64,000 nt of DNA from Clitoria ternatea. Lineage: Eukaryota > Streptophyta > Magnoliopsida > Fabales > Fabaceae. Location: positions 11,021,001 through 11,085,000 of the forward strand of contig CM075671.1 in assembly GCA_037962975.1 (NCBI GenBank), given 5' to 3'. Made by a program: the position numbers and the translations under genes. Under the pieces are notes generated by a model. It saw nothing but the letters and a program-made list of their open reading frames with translations, had not been told where the DNA came from and did no database searches. Positions 58,571-64,000 of this stretch are shown piece by piece (the stretch's first letter is position 1; every line of letters begins with the position of its first letter).

Positions 58571-59155
58571 TGTCCGGTGTCCGGGTTCAAGAGTTGACCT
58601 GTCTCAACTGGATCCGAAGTATCCTCTCGTACACTCAGTTTTACGCTGCCTCAGTGGAGTACAATATTTTATACCTAGGTCCAATGGGGAGCCTAAGTTC
58701 TTCACATTAAGGTGTGATTCCGATATTTGATCCGTGCCGAAGTCGATGGGACACACCGGAGGTGCTCCTACAAAAGATTCTCCAATGTTTAAGTTAGTAC
58801 GGGTATTACGGGAATATAAGTATTGCAGAGGTTACTCAGAGTTATTAGTTCAAATCCTTTTACAGTAATAAATGAGTTGTATTTATAGGGGTTACCTGAG
58901 TAGGAGAAGTGATTTGACCCTTCTCCTAACTTATTGTAGCAATAATGTTTACAGGGACATGTTACACATACTTCTTATACTCATGTTTCGATGTTAGAGG
59001 GTTGTCCGGAGTCATCAACTTATGTCCGTATTCGTGTTGACTTGGAACCCTGATTGAGGTGATAGTCAATATTCCTTGTACTTTTGGTAACGTGACCTTG
59101 ATTTGGAAGCACCCCGGCCATATGTTCCTTGGAGTCCGGTTTACATTCTGGATCA
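58571..59155 (-). mobile_element. probable solo LTR of a Tat-type gypsy element
   Basis: The segment begins TGTCCGGTGTCCGG and ends CATTCTGGATCA. Near the middle, CAAAAGATTCTCCAATG and TTTAAGTTAGTA parallel GCGAAGATTCTCCGACGCTC and AAGTTAGAA in the LTRs at 16894 and 28082. A TATA-like box on the minus strand (CCTATAAATAC, about 58872-58890) agrees with that orientation. No internal region is attached. I could not find a matching target duplication, so the edges are approximate. Confidence 0.55.
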
Positions 59156-59159
59156 ATAT

Positions 59160-62100
59160 TTATTTGTTACCTTTCACTTTGTAAGATGATGATGTTTTAT
59201 TACTAAATAATAAGATAAAAAAAACTATATTTATAAACATACTTGAAGTGGCAATCGTTTTATAAAATCAAATAGTAACGAAGAGTCTTTAAAACCATAA
59301 AAAAAAATTATCTGATTTATATAATTTCCTTGATTAATACGACAGTTTCCTAAAATAAAGAAATATGCAACTCATTTAGGATTTTTTTTGGGGGCCCGAG
59401 TGTCGTTGTTTTTTTCCCTTTTGTCAATAATGTTGTTGTGTTTTTATTTTTGGTGAAAAGGGTTAAATTCAATAAGGCCAAATAATGTTGGGCTCAGAAC
59501 AATGGTGGCCCAATAATGCGGAATACCCTCCAATTGTGATTCTTATTAAACAAACTTTTCCAATAATTATTAAATGGCAAACACATATCTAGTAAATGAA
59601 AGGAGTAAATTTTACATGTATACTGAAACAACATTCTTATTACAACCGGATCTCATCATATCGGACGGTTTAGTCAGTTGAATTATAAATCGGTTAGGTA
59701 ATTGATTTATGACTATTTTTTATATTACTAATTTAATTATGGTTTAATATTTGATTTGAACACAGTTCGCTCAAACCGATATATTTATTGGTTTAATAAT
59801 CAGTAGTAACATAAATTATTAATATTAATTAAAAAATAATAACCAGTATTATAGTTTAGTTAAAATAAGTAACTAAATTTATAAATAATTGAAATATTTT
59901 TTGGTTTAACCATAACTATCTTCTTTTAGAGATAATTCAATTTAAGCTGAAAATATCTATATTATAATGGAACTAATTAGTCTGTGTTGTTAAGATCATT
60001 CTTACGATAAATTAACAAACCAAACACAGTTTTCATATACCAAAATTAATTTATTTTGTATTGGGCAACCGGTAAACTTATATTTAGGAGGATATAAGTT
60101 AAAATTCTAAAGAACCTCTTAAGAGTAAGAGCATGCTTAAAGCTAAATTTTTTATTACAAAAAAATTTATTTTGCACCCATAGGAAGGACACCAACTTCT
60201 CACAGAACACAACAGTGCAAGTATGAATTCTATTCTTTATAGTAAAAAAGCCACGTGATTAACAGATCCTAACCATCCACCAAAAAGAAAAACAGATCCT
60301 AACCGTAAATAAATAGCAGAATCCGCATCGATCACAAGTCATAACATGCACATGGCACCTAGAGTAGGGTAACAATTAATAATAACTTTTTCTTTTATAT
60401 AATAATGAATCATAACTTCCAGACTTAGTACTGAACAACACTTTTACATTCTAATAGATATAAAATTAATGCTTGTCCTCGTGTATATGTTATTATTTCA
60501 CCATTCAATGTATTTGTTTAATTCACAGTAGAAAAGGAAATTCCTGCATCAAATCCTATATTCAGCACTGGACCAGTGCAATGGCCCTGCATAGTATGAG
60601 GTTGATTCTATCAACACTAAAGTGATAATGGTAATATATAGTTAGCAACACACATACGCAACAACCTTATTCTAGCAGTGGGCCATTTGTATAACTATTC
60701 TCTTACACCTCACAAAATATCTAATCATTAAAGTGGTTGATAATGAACAGATTTTTGTTTGGTGTAGGATTACATTATCTTACTTAATTAGACTATTACA
60801 GTGCATAAAAAGAATTAGAGAATTGGACTCCATTTACAACAAACTGGTAGGAGTGGGTTCAAATCATCAAATCTAATCTGAAAACTTTAAGACTAAGCAA
60901 AATTTGTATAAAGATCAAATTACCGTTGAACATATAGTTTAACTGACATGAGATTTAACTAGTTATCTAAAGTTCAAGTTTCGAGAATGAAGTTTTGTAG
61001 AATTTTACAATCTATACTAGTTCTAATTGTCTATTTCGATGGAAATTTTACTTTAACTAGAAAGTTAAAACTATCAACGTGTAGCAGAAATTCTCCGATG
61101 AAAAAAGCAGAGGGTTTTTCTGATCATACAGCTCATCCAATATACGACGTTTCATTGCTAATAAATATAATAGTAATACCCTTGTTCCCCTGTTATGTAC
61201 TCTGTGAAATGTCTCTATCCGTGACGCCTTAGTAGGTCAACATATTAATTTATTTCTTCCTGCAATTTAATGAGGATGTATTGTTTAGCATCCAATATCC
61301 AAACTTAGACACCAATTTCAGAAAGTTGGGTAGGAGGAGATCATGGTGCAAAATGCAGGTCTTTCAACTACCTAACACATAGCACTAGCAGCAGACAATT
61401 AATTAAATGAGTTTCTTATTTAATATATATTTATATGTTTGGTTAGGAAAGATAGACATTGTAACCAAAAAAAAAATAAATCATGTAACCCAAAAAGAAG
61501 AGATAAACATTGCCAATCAGATTATCAGATATCATTTCACGTTGCAGATTTGCTTTGGTTAATGATGGTTCCAAGATCTTGCAGAACTTCTCATGTAACC
61601 AGGAATCTATAGACTCTTTGATACCTTTCACACTTCATCTGTCGGTGTTGCTTAAATTGTGCTCCAATAATGAATGAAATATTAGATTACTAGGACACGA
61701 GAATCCAATCGATAAGTAAATATTAACCATTCATTTTTTAAGCATATTATTATAGATTTGAATCTTATTGTGTATAAAATTTTTTGTATTGAAAATTTAA
61801 AATCCATTTCAACATCTCTATACTTCAAACATATTTTGACTATTTTGGATGGAAAGAAATTCAACATTACATTTACAAATTTTTCTCCCTTTTTCATACA
61901 TGGAATCAGGGACCATGACATGTTTTCATTTATTACAGTGCACACCAGCAACCAAATTCCCTTTCCTCTCAACTGTTTCTGATTACCAATGATTTATAAA
62001 CGGAACCACCACTAAACCAGTAAGCCAATCTTTCAGTCAATGGTCCAGATTCTTCCATAAATAATTGAGCAGCTACCCCCAAATTACCCTTTCAATTTTT

Positions 62101-62360
62101 TGGTTTAATGACCAACCACATATATCAGGCATTAAATTTCACCACAAAAACAATCCTTATCATTAAATTGATACAACACCCCGGACCCGCCTTGATTAAA
62201 TCTAAAGCTTAAATTAATTTCCATATGAAGAAACCAATTCCTTAGTAATTTACAACCCTTTATTATTTTTACATGTTTTAGTGACTTTTTAAGAGTTATC
62301 AAGTACAAAGAAGCCATAAAACATTGCTAAGATCTAGACACTAGACAGCCAACATAAGAG
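59160..62360. other. non-coding AT-rich DNA
   Basis: I see no gene in these 3.2 kb. Short open frames (59000-59150 minus, 60987-61232 plus, 61443-61972) have no recognisable motif, and composition is that of intergenic DNA. Some low-level repeats of the AAACCG/CGGTTTA kind occur at 59640-59800. Confidence 0.45.
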
Positions 62361-62374
62361 AGTATACCCTTTTG

Positions 62375-62381
62375 TATATAG
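62375..62381 (+). promoter_or_regulatory. TATA box of the DUF688-type gene
   Basis: TATATAG lies 86 bp before the ATG at 62467, placing transcription start near 62405 and a leader of about 60 bp. Confidence 0.5.
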
Positions 62382-62466
62382 ACCCATTTTCCCTTGAGGC
62401 ATGTTTTAGATCATAGTTTAAAGCAGGGAGAAAAACAAAAACACATCATAGACTGCTCAATCCAAA

Positions 62467-63054
62467 ATGCTCAATGATAATTCCAATCATGTCTCAGTTG
62501 AGAAGTCCTTCAGAATAAAGCAGAATGATAGGTTCTTCTCCAGGCTAATGGCAAAAGAAACCTCCATGGCCAATGCTTCCTCAAGGGTATTGTACTATGG
62601 AGAAACATCAATTGCAGTTCCTTTCACGTGGGAGGCACAACCAGGCACCCCAAAACACCCTTCATCAGAAACCTCTCTTCCTCCACTCACACCCCCACCT
62701 TCATATCATTCCAATTCCAAGTCCATTAGCAAAAGAAGAAACTCAAAGGGCAACAACAACAACATATTTTCATGTTTTTTTGGAAGGTTTTCTAGCTCAA
62801 GAAAGGAGGCTCATGTGTCACCAACCTCATCTAGATCATCTTCCTCCTCCTCATCATCTTCATGGTCATTGGTATATCCATCATACAACTCATATTCCAT
62901 CGGTGACCACAAAGATCAAGGAAATCTCTCTTTCTCACGCTCAACAACAGTTCACTCTTTCCTGAAACATGATAACGAGGCTTCAAATGGATTTAGAGGT
63001 TGCTACCCTTTTGGGGCCATAAAGAATGCAAGTGTAAGCCATGGATCAGTCTGA
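62467..63054 (+). CDS. DUF688-type plant protein, single exon
   Basis: The 195-residue frame has the family's core motif VPFTWEAQPGTPK (residues 51-63) after a basic N-terminus. A Pro-rich stretch follows (LPPLTPPPSYHSN), then KRRNSKGNNNNIFSCFFGRF and a run of Ser (about residues 118-133). It ends in FGAIKNASVSHGSV. The VPFxWExxPGTPK motif marks a plant family of unknown function (DUF688). Length, start and TATA spacing fit a real gene. AATAAA near 63284 could serve polyadenylation. A second frame (62573-62965) is a compositional shadow. Biochemical role: unknown. Confidence 0.82.
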   Translation: MLNDNSNHVSVEKSFRIKQNDRFFSRLMAKETSMANASSRVLYYGETSIAVPFTWEAQPGTPKHPSSETSLPPLTPPPSYHSNSKSISKRRNSKGNNNNIFSCFFGRFSSSRKEAHVSPTSSRSSSSSSSSSWSLVYPSYNSYSIGDHKDQGNLSFSRSTTVHSFLKHDNEASNGFRGCYPFGAIKNASVSHGSV

Positions 63055-63059
63055 TTTAC

Positions 63060-64000
63060 TTGTGAAGAAGGTAACTTTTGGTTAGAAACTGTTACTAATT
63101 TTCTACATGGTTTACATCTCTCGGAATATCTTTGAAAATGTAATTTGTTTGGATGGTGACTTTTGTGGGCTTAAATGTGTCGGAGTTTGATATGATGATA
63201 TCAAATCTCATGGTCATGATTAACACTGTATATGCTTTAATTTACTACTTTTTTAGTATTATTATATACTACTTTATTTTAATTAATAAAATTGGGTCCT
63301 CTAAATGTTCAATTATATCATGTCTAGATATGTGCTAGTTGCTTGCTAATTATATACACCCCTAATTGGAACCAATTCTAAGTTTCTAACGGTATAAAAA
63401 TAATTAGAGTTGAATGCATTTTATTGTATTTGTCGATTTTTTTTAAACGAAGAACTACAACAAAACATCACTTGACCTGGGATCATTCGTGAGAGCGATT
63501 TGAATATGAGATAATTCTATTTTAGTTATCTTAAATTTAGGTATTATGACTAACTTAATTCTAAAAATAACCATCAACAAGTTACATACATTAAAAAAAA
63601 TTCACAATATTATTACCTAAGATGATGTGCAAACCATGGAGTATTAGAATGTGTAGAATCTATGAAGCCACCAAAGTGGGATGAAAATTAAAGTGAGAAT
63701 TGTCTATTTTAGTAAAGTCTTTTATATAAAAAAAGTTAAACTTCTAATAACATATTTAGAGGATTCAACTAACTCTCAACTCTACCAAACATTTTCAGTT
63801 CAACATTAAAATTCTTCTTATAAATGATAGTAGCAATTTTCAACCTTACAATTATATATGAGATAATTATAAAAAAATGTTGTTTAAAGTGACATTACTC
63901 AGAATAATTATGTCACTTTTTTTTTTAAAGTTGAGTTTTATATTTTAGTTTTGATTATTGATAATAAAATTTAGTGTATATTATTTGTGTGGTTGTATTG
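63060..64000. other. non-coding DNA at the right end
   Basis: 3' flank of the DUF688-type gene, then AT-rich DNA with no recognisable feature. Confidence 0.45.

Overview
This window is plant nuclear DNA, most likely from a legume and plausibly soybean or a close Glycine relative. The reasons are intron-rich genes with GT-AG introns, AT-rich intergenic DNA, plastid-type tryptophan biosynthesis, and LTRs studded with the palindrome TAATCGATTA, which I associate with Glycine repeats. The species call rests on recognition, not on a database search.

Ordinary genes are few. A ten-exon indole-3-glycerol-phosphate synthase gene (5001-9467, +) encodes a plastid enzyme of tryptophan synthesis. A short-exon HMG-box gene lies on the minus strand (35445-39485), with a 2.8-kb intron filled by a repeat-bearing insertion. 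A WEB/DUF827-family coiled-coil gene (54242-56736, -) and a single-exon DUF688-type gene (62467-63054, +) sit at the right. One isolated exon of a family-43 glycoside hydrolase (13052-13260, -) looks like a stranded gene fragment.

Most of the rest is mobile DNA, often nested. The left end (1-3700) is retroelement debris. A Cassandra-type solo LTR carrying a 5S-rRNA-like segment (11426-11831) is inserted in a copia-like LTR. A 1.2-kb foldback structure follows at 14.4-15.6 kb. The largest item is a complete 11,995-bp Ty3/gypsy element of the Tat type (16894-28888, sense on the minus strand) with 807-bp LTRs, target duplication GAAGT, two RNase H domains and a 59-bp tandem repeat array. A second gene runs antisense to gag-pol, with its own TATA box and one intron. 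The pol region has one nonsense codon and one frameshift, while the antisense gene is open throughout. A degenerate L1-type LINE (29560-34015, -) is split by a solo LTR.

From 47.0 to 53.3 kb lies a Mutator-like element with roughly 345-bp terminal inverted repeats. It holds a decayed, internally deleted MURA-type transposase (+) and an intact two-exon GRF zinc-finger/membrane protein gene (-). Inside its transposase intron sits a solo LTR, and inside that a complete Cassandra element; each level has its own target duplication. A further solo LTR of the Tat kind is at about 58.6-59.2 kb. Other stretches are AT-rich with MITEs, tandem repeats and TA microsatellites.

The ordinary genes are unrelated to one another. 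The genes that plainly belong together are those inside each mobile element.
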